64,000 nt of DNA from Agarivorans sp050870875 (GCF_050870875.2 NZ_CP194041.2:3658001-3722000), one strand, 5' to 3'; positions 16,265-25,723 are shown, numbered from the stretch's first letter. Translations and numbers: made by a program. Notes: generated by a model not told the origin, from the letters alone.

Positions 16265-16987
16265 TTGAATCAAGACAGAAAACGGATCGTATTAATTGAA
16301 GATGACTCTCGACAACAGCAATTGGTAGCTACATTTTTACGCAGTGAAGGTTTTGATGTGATCTCCTCGGAACGAGGAGATGATGCGCCAGTATTAATAG
16401 CGAAACATTTACCCGATGCAGTGCTACTCGATCTGATGCTACCCGGTATGGATGGTATCCAAGTCTGCCAAAAGGTTCGAGAGTTTTATACGGGGCCGAT
16501 TTTAATGGTGACAGCTCAAGGTGATGAGGTCACCGAAGTATCGGCGCTCAATCTAGGGGTTGATGATTTCTTAAAAAAACCGCTGCGGCCACATGTATTA
16601 TTAGCGCGTTTACGCTCGATGTTACGCCGCAGTCAATGCTTAGCAGAAACTGACAACTACACAGAATTTCGCCCCAACCCCAACCGTATAGTTTATCAAG
16701 AGCTGCTGGCCGACAAAACTCAGCGACGAATTTGGTTAGCGGACCAATTGCTCGACTTGACTGATGCCGAATTCGACTTACTCTATTTCCTCATGGATAA
16801 TGCTGGACACGTGCTTCCCCGAGACCTTTTGTTTAAAGAAATAAGAGGTATCGACTATGATGGTTTAGACCGTTCTCTAGACATGCGAATATCCACCCTA
16901 CGCAAAAAAATAAATGACAATGCACCACCTTATCGCTACATAAAATCAGTTCGAGGAAGAGGCTATCTGTTTGTTAAAGAAACTTAA
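16265..16987 (+). CDS. OmpR/PhoB-type response regulator, RstA-like
   Basis: Two-component DNA-binding regulator of 240 aa. The receiver domain has the acid pocket IEDD at 11-14, the phosphoacceptor D56 (LLDLMLP), a conserved Thr (MVTAQ, about 83) and Lys (FLKKP, about 105). The winged-helix output domain follows (about 135-238), with DLTDAEFDLLYFLMDNAGHVLPRDLL and RSLDMRISTLRKKI. The start is TTG preceded by a strong GGGAGGA. The receiver resembles RstA of E. coli, though the targets are unknown. A histidine kinase follows 24 bp downstream. Confidence 0.88.
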   Translation: MNQDRKRIVLIEDDSRQQQLVATFLRSEGFDVISSERGDDAPVLIAKHLPDAVLLDLMLPGMDGIQVCQKVREFYTGPILMVTAQGDEVTEVSALNLGVDDFLKKPLRPHVLLARLRSMLRRSQCLAETDNYTEFRPNPNRIVYQELLADKTQRRIWLADQLLDLTDAEFDLLYFLMDNAGHVLPRDLLFKEIRGIDYDGLDRSLDMRISTLRKKINDNAPPYRYIKSVRGRGYLFVKET

Positions 16988-17011
16988 TGATCTTCAGCTA
17001 AGGTTCTTAGC

Positions 17012-18364
17012 ATGCTAACCCTATTTCTTCGTTTATTCTTATCATCGATCTTTGCGATCTTTGCCGCCACCATCCTCTATGCCTCTTTGATACAAGAGCA
17101 TATCCAACAAATTGAACGCCAACAAATCCGCAAAGTCGTACTCCCCATCTACTATTTATTAGAACGAGATATTCTTCAAGCCAAGCAACCCGATATCAAC
17201 GCGATCCTAGAAAAGTACCAACAAGAGTTTCCTTTTTTCATTCGACTGATGCCACTGAGTCAAATTGATCAAGATAAGCGTTTGCAGCTGCTACGCCACC
17301 GAGAATACATACAGGTTGTGACGCATATTTTTAATGAAGACGAAATCACCTTGTATTATCTATGGCCAAATCAACAAGTTTTGGAACTGACTTTAGATGA
17401 AAAATTTGTCGATCGCGGCGGGTGGCTATTTTGGTATATGGTGGTATTTATTACTGGGAGCCTAGCGGCAACGGTGATGTGGTTTTCTTTTTCAATGACC
17501 CGCCATACCTATCACTTAGCGAAAATAACCAAGTTATTAGGCGAAGGTAATTTCGACGTCACCGCCAATGAGAAAACCCCTGCACCAATCAACCATATGG
17601 CGCGTAGCCTAAACGCCATGGCTTACCAATTGAAAACTCTCATCCAAGAGCAAGACGCCATGACCATGGCGGTATCTCATGAACTAAAGAACCCGATTAA
17701 TAATCTGCGTTTTGCTTTAGATATGACCCGATCGATTCATGATATGCATACCATGCACCAACATATTCAAGATATGGACGAAGATCTAGATAGCCTTGAA
17801 GAGCTGACTCATGAATTAATCAGCTTTTCCCAGCTGTCGAAAGCAACCACCAGTAAACTTGAATTCGTTAAGCCTAATCCTTTGCTCGAGAGTGACTGTG
17901 AACGCTTCGCAAAATTAAATCCAGCTCTCAATATTCAAATTGAATGTACTGAAGATTTATCATTAATGGTGGATCCCAAGTTGCTACGCCGAGCCCTTAA
18001 CAATTTAATTGTAAATGCGCAAAAGTATGCAAAATCGCAACTGTTAGTTCGAGCCTATCAGCGTGGAACATCGGTATTTTTTGAGGTTCACGACGATGGC
18101 ATCGGGGTACCTGAACAGCACCGCTCGTCAATTTTTATGCCCTTTGCCCGAGTCGATGATAGTCGTAGCAGGCAAAGTGGCGGCCACGGTTTAGGCCTAT
18201 CGATAGTCGAAAGAATTGTGATTAATCACGGCGGCAATGTCAGTGTCGGCGATAGCCCCTTAGGCGGTGCACTATTTACCATAGAACTACCAACTCATGG
18301 AAAACAAGCCTCTAGGGCTCACAAACCAAAATCACAAAACAATGGCCATGAGCCCTGTTCGTGA
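17012..18364 (+). CDS. Sensor histidine kinase, RstB-like
   Basis: Membrane sensor kinase of 450 aa, partner of the preceding regulator. TM1 is at about 3-27 and TM2 at about 137-160, enclosing a ~110-residue periplasmic domain. A HAMP segment follows, then the dimerisation H-box with H223 (AVSHELKNPINNLRF) and a HATPase domain: N-box NNLIVNAQKYAK, G1 DDGIGVP, F-box PFARVDDSR and G2 GGHGLGLSIV. All catalytic boxes are intact. The signal sensed is unknown; in E. coli RstB the system is linked to acid and Mg2+ (PhoP) control, which need not hold here. Confidence 0.88.
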   Translation: MLTLFLRLFLSSIFAIFAATILYASLIQEHIQQIERQQIRKVVLPIYYLLERDILQAKQPDINAILEKYQQEFPFFIRLMPLSQIDQDKRLQLLRHREYIQVVTHIFNEDEITLYYLWPNQQVLELTLDEKFVDRGGWLFWYMVVFITGSLAATVMWFSFSMTRHTYHLAKITKLLGEGNFDVTANEKTPAPINHMARSLNAMAYQLKTLIQEQDAMTMAVSHELKNPINNLRFALDMTRSIHDMHTMHQHIQDMDEDLDSLEELTHELISFSQLSKATTSKLEFVKPNPLLESDCERFAKLNPALNIQIECTEDLSLMVDPKLLRRALNNLIVNAQKYAKSQLLVRAYQRGTSVFFEVHDDGIGVPEQHRSSIFMPFARVDDSRSRQSGGHGLGLSIVERIVINHGGNVSVGDSPLGGALFTIELPTHGKQASRAHKPKSQNNGHEPCS

Positions 18365-18544
18365 TTATTTTACCGCCGTTTGTGGTTGATTTAGGCAAGG
18401 CCGAGCCGAGGTGACAAGCGATTGGCCGCAACCATTTGTAGAACCAGCTATCAACCCGCAATACACAACGCTAAAAATAACCTCGAAATATAAATCGAGC
18501 TTGGGTAAAATCCCCCCTTCTTTTCAAATCTGTGAATCCGCCTT

Positions 18545-19180
18545 TTGAGTACATCTACCCCTGCTAACACGGTTATTATTCTCGATTTCGAAACCACTGG
18601 ACTATCGCCAAATCAAGGTGACCGAGCCATCGAAATTGGCGCCGTATTGCTAGAAAATGGACAAGCCACCCAACGCTTTCAAGAACTAATGAATCCCGGG
18701 TTTCGAATTAGTTCCTTTATTGAAAATTACACCGGCATTAGCAATCGAATGATCAGCAATGCCGCACCATGCGAAGAAGTGATGGAACGTTTCTGTGATT
18801 TTATTGGCGGGCACAACTTAGTCGCTCACAATGCGTCTTTTGATCAACGTTTTCTCGATGCAGAACTCAAGCAAATTAATCGTCACTATACGGGGCAATT
18901 TAGCTGCTCCATGTTACTTTCGCGACGTATATTTCCAGCGGCGCCCAATCATAAATTAGCTAGTTTAGTGACCTATCGAAATATCGCCAACGACGGCATA
19001 TTTCACCGCGCTTTAGCCGATTCAGAGATGACCGCAAAGTTATGGTTAAGCCTCCTCGAAGAGTTACAAACAGGTCACCAAATCACTTCACCAAGCTTTA
19101 AGCTGATGCAGCAAATTAGTGCTAAAAGTAAAACCGCGGTGCCTAATTTTCTTCGCCGCGTCGCACAAAAACAGTTTTAA
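18545..19180 (+). CDS. DnaQ-like 3'-5' exonuclease (DEDDh)
   Basis: Exonuclease of the DnaQ/epsilon family. Exo I is ILDFETTGLSP near the N-terminus with the catalytic D and E. Exo II is LVAHNASFDQRFLD around residues 92-105. Exo III is HRALADSEMTAKL with the His/Asp pair. Its 211 aa lacks the epsilon C-terminal polymerase-binding tail, so it is a stand-alone nuclease rather than the replicative proofreader. The start is a TTG at 18545 without a strong ribosome site; no better start exists before Exo I. It follows the two-component genes by 180 bp. Confidence 0.85.
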   Translation: MSTSTPANTVIILDFETTGLSPNQGDRAIEIGAVLLENGQATQRFQELMNPGFRISSFIENYTGISNRMISNAAPCEEVMERFCDFIGGHNLVAHNASFDQRFLDAELKQINRHYTGQFSCSMLLSRRIFPAAPNHKLASLVTYRNIANDGIFHRALADSEMTAKLWLSLLEELQTGHQITSPSFKLMQQISAKSKTAVPNFLRRVAQKQF

Positions 19181-19277
19181 TTGGCGGCATAAAAACGAAC
19201 CGAAGGTTTGATAGCTTCGCGCGACATGATATGGGACAATTGGCAATTATTTACAATCGCCAAACAATGGATCATCG

Positions 19278-19607
19278 ATGAAGTTATTAATTCGCAACCT
19301 TGCCCGCACCACGAGTGAAGCTGAGTTACTCGCTCTATTTTCAGAGCAGGGCAATGTGCAAGAGTGCACCTTAGTTCTCGATAATGAAACCGGTAAGTCG
19401 AAAGGCTTTGGCTTCGTAGAAATGGCGGATCCAACGGAAGCTGAAATCGCTATAAAAGCTTTAAACGGCAAAAAGATAGCAGGCAATAAGATCCGAGTGA
19501 AACAAGCAGCAGAAAATCCCCTCGCCAGCCGTGCCCCTACAGCAGCAAGTGCTTCTATTTGGCCTGAAGTCAGCGAGCAACCAAACAAACCTTCAGAGCA
19601 AGACTAG
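19278..19607 (+). CDS. RNA-recognition-motif (RRM) protein
   Basis: Small RNA-binding protein with one RRM: RNP2 LLIRNL at residues 3-8 and RNP1 KGFGFVEM at about 42-49, a complete beta-alpha-beta-beta-alpha-beta domain of ~80 residues. A short low-complexity tail of about 30 aa rich in Ala/Pro/Ser follows. Such single-RRM proteins are common in gammaproteobacteria and cyanobacteria and are often cold-induced; that regulation is not visible here. ATG start. Confidence 0.9.
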   Translation: MKLLIRNLARTTSEAELLALFSEQGNVQECTLVLDNETGKSKGFGFVEMADPTEAEIAIKALNGKKIAGNKIRVKQAAENPLASRAPTAASASIWPEVSEQPNKPSEQD

Positions 19608-19865
19608 AACTGTTATTTTACCGCCACTCGAGAGAAGCAGCATGATTCACCACGCTGATGATCTCGAGGCAAAGTGACATAGACGACTCAGTTAAGGTGA
19701 GCCCTCACTGCGCGGACCGCAACGAACTGCGCATTTCCAACATGACTTCAATCATCCAATATACATCTTGACGAAAGCTAAATTGAGCCAATCACACAGA
19801 AGCCCATCGAGCGATCATTTCCCTTTAAACTAATGATCGCTTGGTCAAGTCTATTCGTAGTTCTA

Positions 19866-20028
19866 ATACCAATCTGATTAATTATGTGATCAACTTAATT
19901 GTGTAGAATAAATCTGTCGATAATCAGCTATGAGTGCAATAACTAGTGGCTCTTATCACAAGATTCATCACGCCGTTAGCGGTGATTTAGGCCAGCAAGA
20001 ATAAACAGATAATGACTTAGATCGGTAT
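19866..20028. repeat. MITE-like repeat, copy 1
   Basis: A 163-bp non-coding element with imperfect inverted ends (ATACCAATCTGATTAATTA and the complement of TAATGACTTAGATCGGTAT). Related copies lie at 37382 and 42666. It contains a small inner hairpin around ATCACGCCGTTAGCGGTGAT. The remaining parts of the 557-bp gap (19608-20164) hold nothing recognisable. Confidence 0.85.
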
Positions 20029-20164
20029 CAGTCAGTCACATGCTGGCTGAATCACCACCGCCAATCATTGATTAAAACCAACAACAATCCTCGAAACGGA
20101 TTTGTTTGGGATCGATCCGAGTAAAGATTTGGCATATTCACCTTTTGAATGACAGGATACAGAA

Positions 20165-20566
20165 ATGCAGTTAAGAATTTTCTATGATGCTCAATGTCCA
20201 CTCTGCGCGGCGGAAATGCGCCAGCTGAAGTCCTTTGATACCCACCAATTGATCGAATTACAAGACATCAATCAAACCAACTTTAAGCAGCGCTTTCCTC
20301 ATATTAATAGACGTAAAGCCGCAAACATTTTGCACGCAGAAAATGCTCAAGGCGAGCTTCTATTGGGTTTAGATGTGACCGCCAAGGCTTGGGGCCTAGT
20401 CCAGCAAAAACCCTGGATCCAATGGCTACGCAAACCAATCATTCGCTGCGTTGCCGATCGAGGCTACTTATTATTTGCCAAGCACCGTTACCGTATCTCC
20501 GCACTAGTGGGTCGTCATACAAAATGCGACAGCCAACATTGTGGCACGGGTAAAAACCTTAATTAA
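20165..20566 (+). CDS. DCC-family (DUF393) thioredoxin-like protein
   Basis: Small predicted thiol-disulfide protein of the DCC/YuxK family. The family signature D-x-x-C-P-x-C-x-x-E is at the N-terminus (YDAQCPLCAAEM), and the conserved middle (GLDVTAKAWGLV) and ending (YRISALVG) are present. It has 133 aa, no signal peptide, ATG start, and is monocistronic. A bidirectional-looking hairpin at 20662-20681 lies about 95 bp downstream. The substrate is unknown for the whole family. Confidence 0.85.
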   Translation: MQLRIFYDAQCPLCAAEMRQLKSFDTHQLIELQDINQTNFKQRFPHINRRKAANILHAENAQGELLLGLDVTAKAWGLVQQKPWIQWLRKPIIRCVADRGYLLFAKHRYRISALVGRHTKCDSQHCGTGKNLN

Positions 20567-20661
20567 AGCTTAGCCAACAGGTCTTCGTTAACGCTTACAT
20601 GGAAACAAGCGATAAAATGAGCGAAGCTGTCAAGAATGGACGCTTACTGGTCGCCAAAAAA

Positions 20662-20681
20662 TAAGCCGCAACAGCGGCTTA
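20662..20681 (-). terminator. Terminator hairpin after the 59-aa gene
   Basis: TAAGCCGC-TGTT-GCGGCTTA on the minus strand, followed by a T-rich run (TTTTTT shortly after). It begins 7 bp after the stop of the 59-aa gene. Confidence 0.8.
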
Positions 20682-20687
20682 GTCTAT

Positions 20688-20867
20688 TTACACTTTAATA
20701 TTTATAGTTTCACCGAGTCCCGGTCTGCTCGCTGGTGCGGCGTCAGAAATATCGGTTGCGGCCACTAATTCTTGCACCGCCTTACCATCTTGCTGCTGCT
20801 GACCTTTAGCCAGCTGCGCTGAAATAACTTCCATAGACTGCGAAGCATTTGTACTATTGATTTCCAT
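20688..20867 (-). CDS. 59-aa small protein (YjfB-like style)
   Basis: Short gene read from the sequence: MEINSTNASQSMEVISAQLA at the start, a Q-rich middle and an end near GLGETINIKV. It has an excellent ribosome site (AGGAGG, 5 bases before ATG) and an intrinsic terminator right after the stop, which makes it a real transcription unit. The pattern (polar N-terminus, helical Q-rich middle, C-terminal LGxxINI) resembles the small putative motility proteins of the YjfB type, but that likeness is loose. No signal peptide or cysteines. Confidence 0.7.
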   Translation of the reverse strand: MEINSTNASQSMEVISAQLAKGQQQQDGKAVQELVAATDISDAAPASRPGLGETINIKV

Positions 20868-21087
20868 TCTACCTCCTATTTCATGGACATCAGCTACTCA
20901 TCGGCCGCTAGAATAAAAACTTTAGAACTATTTTATATAAACTAAAGATATCTAACCCGAGGGACTTCGCCCCAATTTACGCTAACTTAATCTCACTCAA
21001 TTAGTCCATAAATAGCGGCTGACACTGTACTTTACCCCCACCAAAGCAGTGGTACAATAGAACGCTATTTTTTAAGGTCTCTGTCAT

Positions 21088-21306
21088 ATGCAGCAAGCAA
21101 ATAATCCTCTTCACGGTAAAACGCTAGAAACCATTGTCAACGAACTAGTCGATTTTTATGGCTGGGAAGAACTCGGCGCTCGAATTAATATTCGCTGCTT
21201 TACGCTTGATCCCAGCATCAAGTCTAGTCTCAAGTTTCTGCGAAAAACTCCGTGGGCTCGCGACAAGGTAGAAAATCTATATTTACGCATGAAAGGTCTT
21301 TCTTGA
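21088..21306 (+). CDS. VF530/DUF2132-family small DNA-binding-like protein
   Basis: A 72-aa protein consisting of a single DUF2132 domain: NPLHGKTLETIVNELVDFYG, then INIRCF and a SSLKFLRKTPWARDKVENLYL end. The Vibrio structure of this family suggests nucleic-acid binding; cellular function is not established. ATG start. A longer paralogue with the same domain lies at 36653-37120. Short single-gene unit upstream of kefG. Confidence 0.85.
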   Translation: MQQANNPLHGKTLETIVNELVDFYGWEELGARINIRCFTLDPSIKSSLKFLRKTPWARDKVENLYLRMKGLS

Positions 21307-21506
21307 GCCTACACATCGATGCGCTTTCGAGCGGATTAATCACATCCCCCCTGAATAAGCGCTTGATGATAAGCGCTTATTCAATGAGCCATCAGCTTTA
21401 CGCCACAGCAGCTCACAAAAAACTTAATGACTTTCGCTTGTATCTAAGGTCCTAATTTACCTATATTGACTTATCTGCATTACCGCATAGCTTAAAGGAA
21501 GTCACT

Positions 21507-22130
21507 ATGCCGAACGCGCTCAACAGCATTCTTTTATTATTTGCCCATCCTTCACTCGAGCGTTCTGAAGTCAATGCACCGATGTTTGAACTCGCACAAA
21601 CCCTGCCACAAGTGACCGCAGTTGACCTCTATCGGGAATATCCCAGCTTTAAAATTGATATTGATAAAGAACAGCAGCGCTTAATCGAACACGATATTGT
21701 TATTATGATGTTTCCCCTCTATTGGTACTCCGTTCCTGCCTTATTAAAAGAATGGCAAGACTTAGTCCTCGAGTACGGTTTTGCCTATGGTCATCAAGGG
21801 AACAAGCTACAGGGAAAAACACTACTGTGCGCAATCACGGCGGGAGGAGCCGAATCGGCCTATACAGCCGATGGTTATAACCATTTTACCATCAGGCAAT
21901 TACTTAGTCCGATTGAACAAACCGCTTCATTAACTGGCATGCATTACTTACCCCCCTTTGTATTATTCGGCTCACGGACAGCGGTTGAAGAAAATCGACT
22001 GCAGCAACATCTCGATAATTGGCATCATTTGTTAAGCGCCCTACAGCATGGACAAATCGATCTTGAGATGGCGGCCCACCTTCCTCAATTGAACCAGCAG
22101 CACCTAGCACTGTTCAAGGAGCGACTATGA
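21507..22130 (+). CDS. kefG: KefG-like NAD(P)H oxidoreductase, KefB ancillary subunit
   Basis: Flavodoxin-like quinone-reductase-family protein that binds the cytoplasmic side of Kef K+ efflux systems and is needed for full activity. The N-terminus ILLLFAHPSLERSEVN, the MMFPLYWYSVPALLKEWQD segment and ITAGGAESAY are family motifs. It has 207 aa, ATG start, AAAGGAAG ribosome site. Its stop overlaps the start of the next gene by 4 bp (ATGA), so it is coupled to the Kef antiporter, which strongly supports the role. Confidence 0.88.
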   Translation: MPNALNSILLLFAHPSLERSEVNAPMFELAQTLPQVTAVDLYREYPSFKIDIDKEQQRLIEHDIVIMMFPLYWYSVPALLKEWQDLVLEYGFAYGHQGNKLQGKTLLCAITAGGAESAYTADGYNHFTIRQLLSPIEQTASLTGMHYLPPFVLFGSRTAVEENRLQQHLDNWHHLLSALQHGQIDLEMAAHLPQLNQQHLALFKERL

Positions 22131-24040
22131 CAGGTTATTTATTACAAACCTTTGTCTATTTATGTGCCGCTGTCATCAGTGTGCCTTTGGCCAAAAAATT
22201 TGGTTTAGGCTCAGTCTTAGGCTATCTGATTGCGGGCGTGATTATTGGACCAGTGATTGGTTTAGTGGGAACCGAAACCGCCACCATTCAGCACTTTGCC
22301 GAATTTGGCGTCGTGATGATGCTGTTTGTTGTGGGTTTGGAGTTAGAACCCAAAATGCTCTGGGGCATGCGCCACAAACTACTGGGGTTGGGTGGGCTAC
22401 AAGTGAGTTTAAGCACTGTGGTTGTGATGTTGATATGCCTATTATTCAAGTTTCCATGGACCATTGCCTTGGCTATCGGCCTGATATTTTCACTCTCATC
22501 TACAGCCATCGTGTTACAAACCTTTAATGAAAAAGGACTCAACCGTACCGACGGTGGCCGTTCTTCATTTTCAGTGTTGCTGTTTCAAGACATTGCGGTG
22601 ATTCCGATGCTGGCCTTAATTCCCCTACTCGCACTGCCGGAACTAATTGAAAAGGCCCAGCACTTAGGAAACCAAGCCGCAGCCCACAGTTCCGAGCTTA
22701 ATTTTGCAGCCCACCTGCCCAGCTGGGCTTATGCCTTAGTGGTAGTTGGCGCGATTGTGGCGGTGGTGATTGGCGGGCACTACCTCAGTCGCCCGATATT
22801 TCGGTTTGTTGCAAACTCAGGGCAACGAGAAATATTTACCGCCGCAACCTTAATGTTGGTGATAGGCATTGCGACACTCATGAGTTTAGTGGGTTTATCC
22901 CCCGCTCTCGGCACATTTTTAGCGGGCGTCGTCCTCGCCAACAGTGAATTTAGACACGAAATGGAATCCAATATAGAACCATTTAAAGGTTTATTATTAG
23001 GACTGTTCTTTATTACCGTAGGCGCAGGCATCGATTTTGAAGTCCTCAGTAATCATTTACCAGTAGTGCTCGCGATTACGTTGGCAGTGATCCTCATCAA
23101 ATCGTTGGTACTCTTTGGCTTAGCCATCACCTTTAAAATCAAAAATAGTGACCGCTGGTTATTTGCCTTAAGCTTGGCACAAGCGGGAGAGTTTGGTTTT
23201 GTATTGCTCAACTATACCCAGCAAAACCACGTGATTCCGGAAGACTTGGCAAAAATTCTGTCATTGGTGGTCGCTTTCTCGATGTTCTTAACACCCGGCT
23301 TATTTATCTTCTACGAGAAGGTGATTCTGCCACGTTATGCACGGGTCGAAAACCAGCGAGAGCCCGATGAGATCGACGAGAAAGGCACCGTCATCATTGC
23401 TGGTATCGGTCGTTTTGGGCAAATTGTAAACCGCTTCTTGGTGGCCAATGGGATCAATACTGTGGTTCTCGATCATCAAGCGGGCCAAGTTGAACTAATG
23501 AGAAAAATTAACATTAAGAGCTACTTTGGCGACGCAACCCAACCCGAACTATTACATCGTGCAGGCATCGAACAAGCGAAGTTAATGGTGGTAACCATCG
23601 ACGATAAGGAACGAGTCAGAGACATCGTTAAATATGTAAAACATGCCTTTCCACATATCCGTTTAATGGTGAGGGCCTTTGACCGTGGCCACGCTTATGA
23701 GCTACGCAGCCTAGGAGCTGACCACATCATCACCGAAGCTTACTACTCGGCACTGGAAATGGGAGGCAGAGCGCTAACCGAACTTGGCTTTCACCCTTTT
23801 AAAGCAGAACAGCTTAAGAGTACTTTTGATCAAATCGAAAAAGACAATAAAGATAAATTGTACCAAGCATGGTTGGCCAGCAGCGATGATAAGCACATCA
23901 GCACAGACTACCGTGAATTATTTTTAAAACTAGAAGAATTACTCGGTGAAGCGATGAATCGTGATAGAAGTGATACTCACTCTCGCAGCGAACGGGGTTG
24001 GACGCCGCCCCCCAAAGGCTATACAGACGAATTAAAATAG
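22127..24040 (+). CDS. kefB: Glutathione-regulated K+ efflux antiporter KefB/KefC
   Basis: Inner-membrane K+/H+ antiporter (CPA2 family) protecting against electrophiles. The N-terminal membrane domain (about residues 1-385) has around 12 helices with GVIIGP near 39-44 and the family segment LLFQDIAVIPMLALIPLLA. The C-terminal RCK_N domain (about 400-520) starts with VIIAGIGRFGQIVNRFL, a nucleotide-binding fold, and holds FGDATQPELLHRAGI. Its length of 637 aa is slightly above KefB (601) and KefC (620). The overlap with a KefG-like gene argues for KefB. Confidence 0.88.
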   Translation: MTGYLLQTFVYLCAAVISVPLAKKFGLGSVLGYLIAGVIIGPVIGLVGTETATIQHFAEFGVVMMLFVVGLELEPKMLWGMRHKLLGLGGLQVSLSTVVVMLICLLFKFPWTIALAIGLIFSLSSTAIVLQTFNEKGLNRTDGGRSSFSVLLFQDIAVIPMLALIPLLALPELIEKAQHLGNQAAAHSSELNFAAHLPSWAYALVVVGAIVAVVIGGHYLSRPIFRFVANSGQREIFTAATLMLVIGIATLMSLVGLSPALGTFLAGVVLANSEFRHEMESNIEPFKGLLLGLFFITVGAGIDFEVLSNHLPVVLAITLAVILIKSLVLFGLAITFKIKNSDRWLFALSLAQAGEFGFVLLNYTQQNHVIPEDLAKILSLVVAFSMFLTPGLFIFYEKVILPRYARVENQREPDEIDEKGTVIIAGIGRFGQIVNRFLVANGINTVVLDHQAGQVELMRKINIKSYFGDATQPELLHRAGIEQAKLMVVTIDDKERVRDIVKYVKHAFPHIRLMVRAFDRGHAYELRSLGADHIITEAYYSALEMGGRALTELGFHPFKAEQLKSTFDQIEKDNKDKLYQAWLASSDDKHISTDYRELFLKLEELLGEAMNRDRSDTHSRSERGWTPPPKGYTDELK

Positions 24041-24115
24041 AGCGCAGCAATCCATCGCTCTGTCCGAGATCTTGCCTTGAGCTAACTCAAGGCTGTCGTA
24101 ACCAACGGAGGCACT

Positions 24116-24766
24116 ATGCCCGCTATAACAGATTTAAGAATTGATATTGTTTCTGATGTCGTCTGCCCTTGGTGTATTGTCGGTTACTTACGGCTACAGC
24201 AAGCTTTGGCAAAATTAGATTCCAAGCTGAATGTTCAGCTACATTGGCAACCCTTTGAGCTAAATCCACACCTCCCCGCCGAAGGGCAAAACTTAAGAGA
24301 ACACATTCAACAAAAATATGGCAGTAGCGTGGAACAAAGTGAGACGGCTCGTCAGCAACTGAAACAGATTGGTTCTGACTTGGGCTTTGATTTTAACTTT
24401 AATAGCGACTCGCGTATTTACAATACCTTCGAAGCTCACCAACTGCTGCACTGGGCGGCGACTTATCAAAAACAAACTGAATTAAAACTAGCCCTATTCG
24501 AAGCATATTTTAGCCAACAACTGGCCCCCTCCGATCGAGAAAACTTACTCGCGGTCGTCGCCAAAGTGGGACTCGATAGCAGCCTAGCGGAGCAAGTACT
24601 CAATGAAAAACTATATGCCGAAGAAGTAAGAGAGAAAGAATATAGCTGGCAAAACCAAGGGATTAAGGCGGTCCCCGCGTTTATCTTTAATCAACGCTTC
24701 TTACTGTCTGGGGCGCAGAACAGTGACACACTGATACAAGTGATTGAGCAAAGCTTGCAGGATTAA
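24116..24766 (+). CDS. DsbA-family oxidoreductase (FrnE-like)
   Basis: Cytoplasmic thioredoxin-fold protein of the FrnE/2-hydroxychromene-2-carboxylate-isomerase-like DsbA group. The active site is CPWC at about residues 18-21 (DVVCPWCIVG), and the cis-Pro segment is GIKAVPAFIFN. It has 216 aa and no signal peptide. ATG start with GGAGG ribosome site. Its 3' end overlaps the convergent chalcone-isomerase-like gene by 4 bp. A small hairpin CCTTGAG/CTCAAGG (24075-24092) lies in its leader. Confidence 0.88.
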   Translation: MPAITDLRIDIVSDVVCPWCIVGYLRLQQALAKLDSKLNVQLHWQPFELNPHLPAEGQNLREHIQQKYGSSVEQSETARQQLKQIGSDLGFDFNFNSDSRIYNTFEAHQLLHWAATYQKQTELKLALFEAYFSQQLAPSDRENLLAVVAKVGLDSSLAEQVLNEKLYAEEVREKEYSWQNQGIKAVPAFIFNQRFLLSGAQNSDTLIQVIEQSLQD

Positions 24767-25254
24767 TTTGCCCCCACTAACTGTCGTTGTTGCTTAGGAA
24801 AGTGACTCTGCTCAGATAACCAAATATCTAAAAAATATTGACTAAAACGCAGCGCTTCTAAATGACCGATGAGCTGACCATTCAAGTAGAAACGCCCACT
24901 GTCAGCAGAATCGGCCACCAAACGTAATTGATCTCCTTGCCTTAAATTTGGCCAAATATTTGCCAGTTTGCTTAACCACTGCTGGCAAGGCGCTTGCTGA
25001 CAAACCCCGAGCTTTTGCCACTGCTCTTCAGTAGCGTCTAATAGGGCTTGTCGTTCAATATCACGCAAATACTCAATACTCAAAAGCAAGGGATAGCGGT
25101 CCGCTTGATAGCGCCCATCAGCGCTATACAGGCTGACATTATAAATCGGCCAAAATAGAACTTTTAATTGAGCATTACCGACTAGCTTTAAATGCTCAAT
25201 CGAATTGCTCATGGACGTGCCAAGCATCAATGCAAACAAAGCCAAATTAAACAT
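24763..25254 (-). CDS. Chalcone-isomerase-like periplasmic protein
   Basis: Secreted protein with the chalcone-isomerase-like fold (Chalcone_3 type), found in bacterial ECF/ChrR stress operons. It shows an N-terminal signal peptide (MFNLALFALMLGTSMSNS), then the family sequence VGNAQLKVLFWPIYNVSLYS and FYLNGQLIGHLEALRFSQYFLDIWL near the end. I chose the ATG at 25254, which overlaps the preceding DUF2878 stop by 8 bp; an upstream GTG/TTG start adds only unlikely residues. It is last in the seven-gene operon. Enzymatic activity is not established for this family. Confidence 0.8.
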   Translation of the reverse strand: MFNLALFALMLGTSMSNSIEHLKLVGNAQLKVLFWPIYNVSLYSADGRYQADRYPLLLSIEYLRDIERQALLDATEEQWQKLGVCQQAPCQQWLSKLANIWPNLRQGDQLRLVADSADSGRFYLNGQLIGHLEALRFSQYFLDIWLSEQSHFPKQQRQLVGAN

Positions 25255-25720
25255 CGCTGTTCTCCAGCAAACGGTGGGCGAGATAAGCAAATACCGCCCA
25301 TAGCGGGAATAAAATAGCGAGTCCTTGCCAAACCCCCGAATGAAAGGAAAATAATTGTGCTGTACTTGCCAAATAATAACTAAGCGGTCCCAAAATACTC
25401 ACCAACAAAGCCAAAAAAGGTTGCGGGAAAATCCGTAAGCTGGGTAACAACAAGGCAAAGCTGCCCCACAATAGCAGCATATAAAGCGGTAGACCCGGTT
25501 GTGCAAAATCAAGGACGCCTAAGGTGACCAAACTCCAATCCAGCAATATGCCAAGCATCGCCAACATGCTACAAGGGATTAAGATCCGCCAGCGATAGTT
25601 CCTCACTTGCAAGATAATCAACAGCAACAAACCCGCCACTAGGATCGGCTGAGCATGGTCCCCCCAGAAAAAGGCACTCAACCAATTTAGCTTAAAAGCG
25701 ATGAGAACTGGCCATTGCAT
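25247..25720 (-). CDS. DUF2878-family membrane protein
   Basis: Small inner-membrane protein of 157 aa with about five hydrophobic helices. Family traits are FKLNWLSAFFWGDHAQPI near the start and the hydrophobic runs LLLIILQV, LPLYMLLLWGSFALLL and LALLVSILGPLSYYLAS. It lies between the CFA-like methyltransferase (3 bp away) and the chalcone-isomerase-like gene, a neighbourhood conserved with ECF/ChrR regulons. Biochemical role unknown. Confidence 0.8.
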   Translation of the reverse strand: MQWPVLIAFKLNWLSAFFWGDHAQPILVAGLLLLIILQVRNYRWRILIPCSMLAMLGILLDWSLVTLGVLDFAQPGLPLYMLLLWGSFALLLPSLRIFPQPFLALLVSILGPLSYYLASTAQLFSFHSGVWQGLAILFPLWAVFAYLAHRLLENSDV

Positions 25721-25723
25721 GCC

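Noticed and set aside
16074..16268. 64-codon frame before the response regulator
   Set aside because: No ribosome site, overlaps the regulator start, and the composition looks like translated intergenic DNA.
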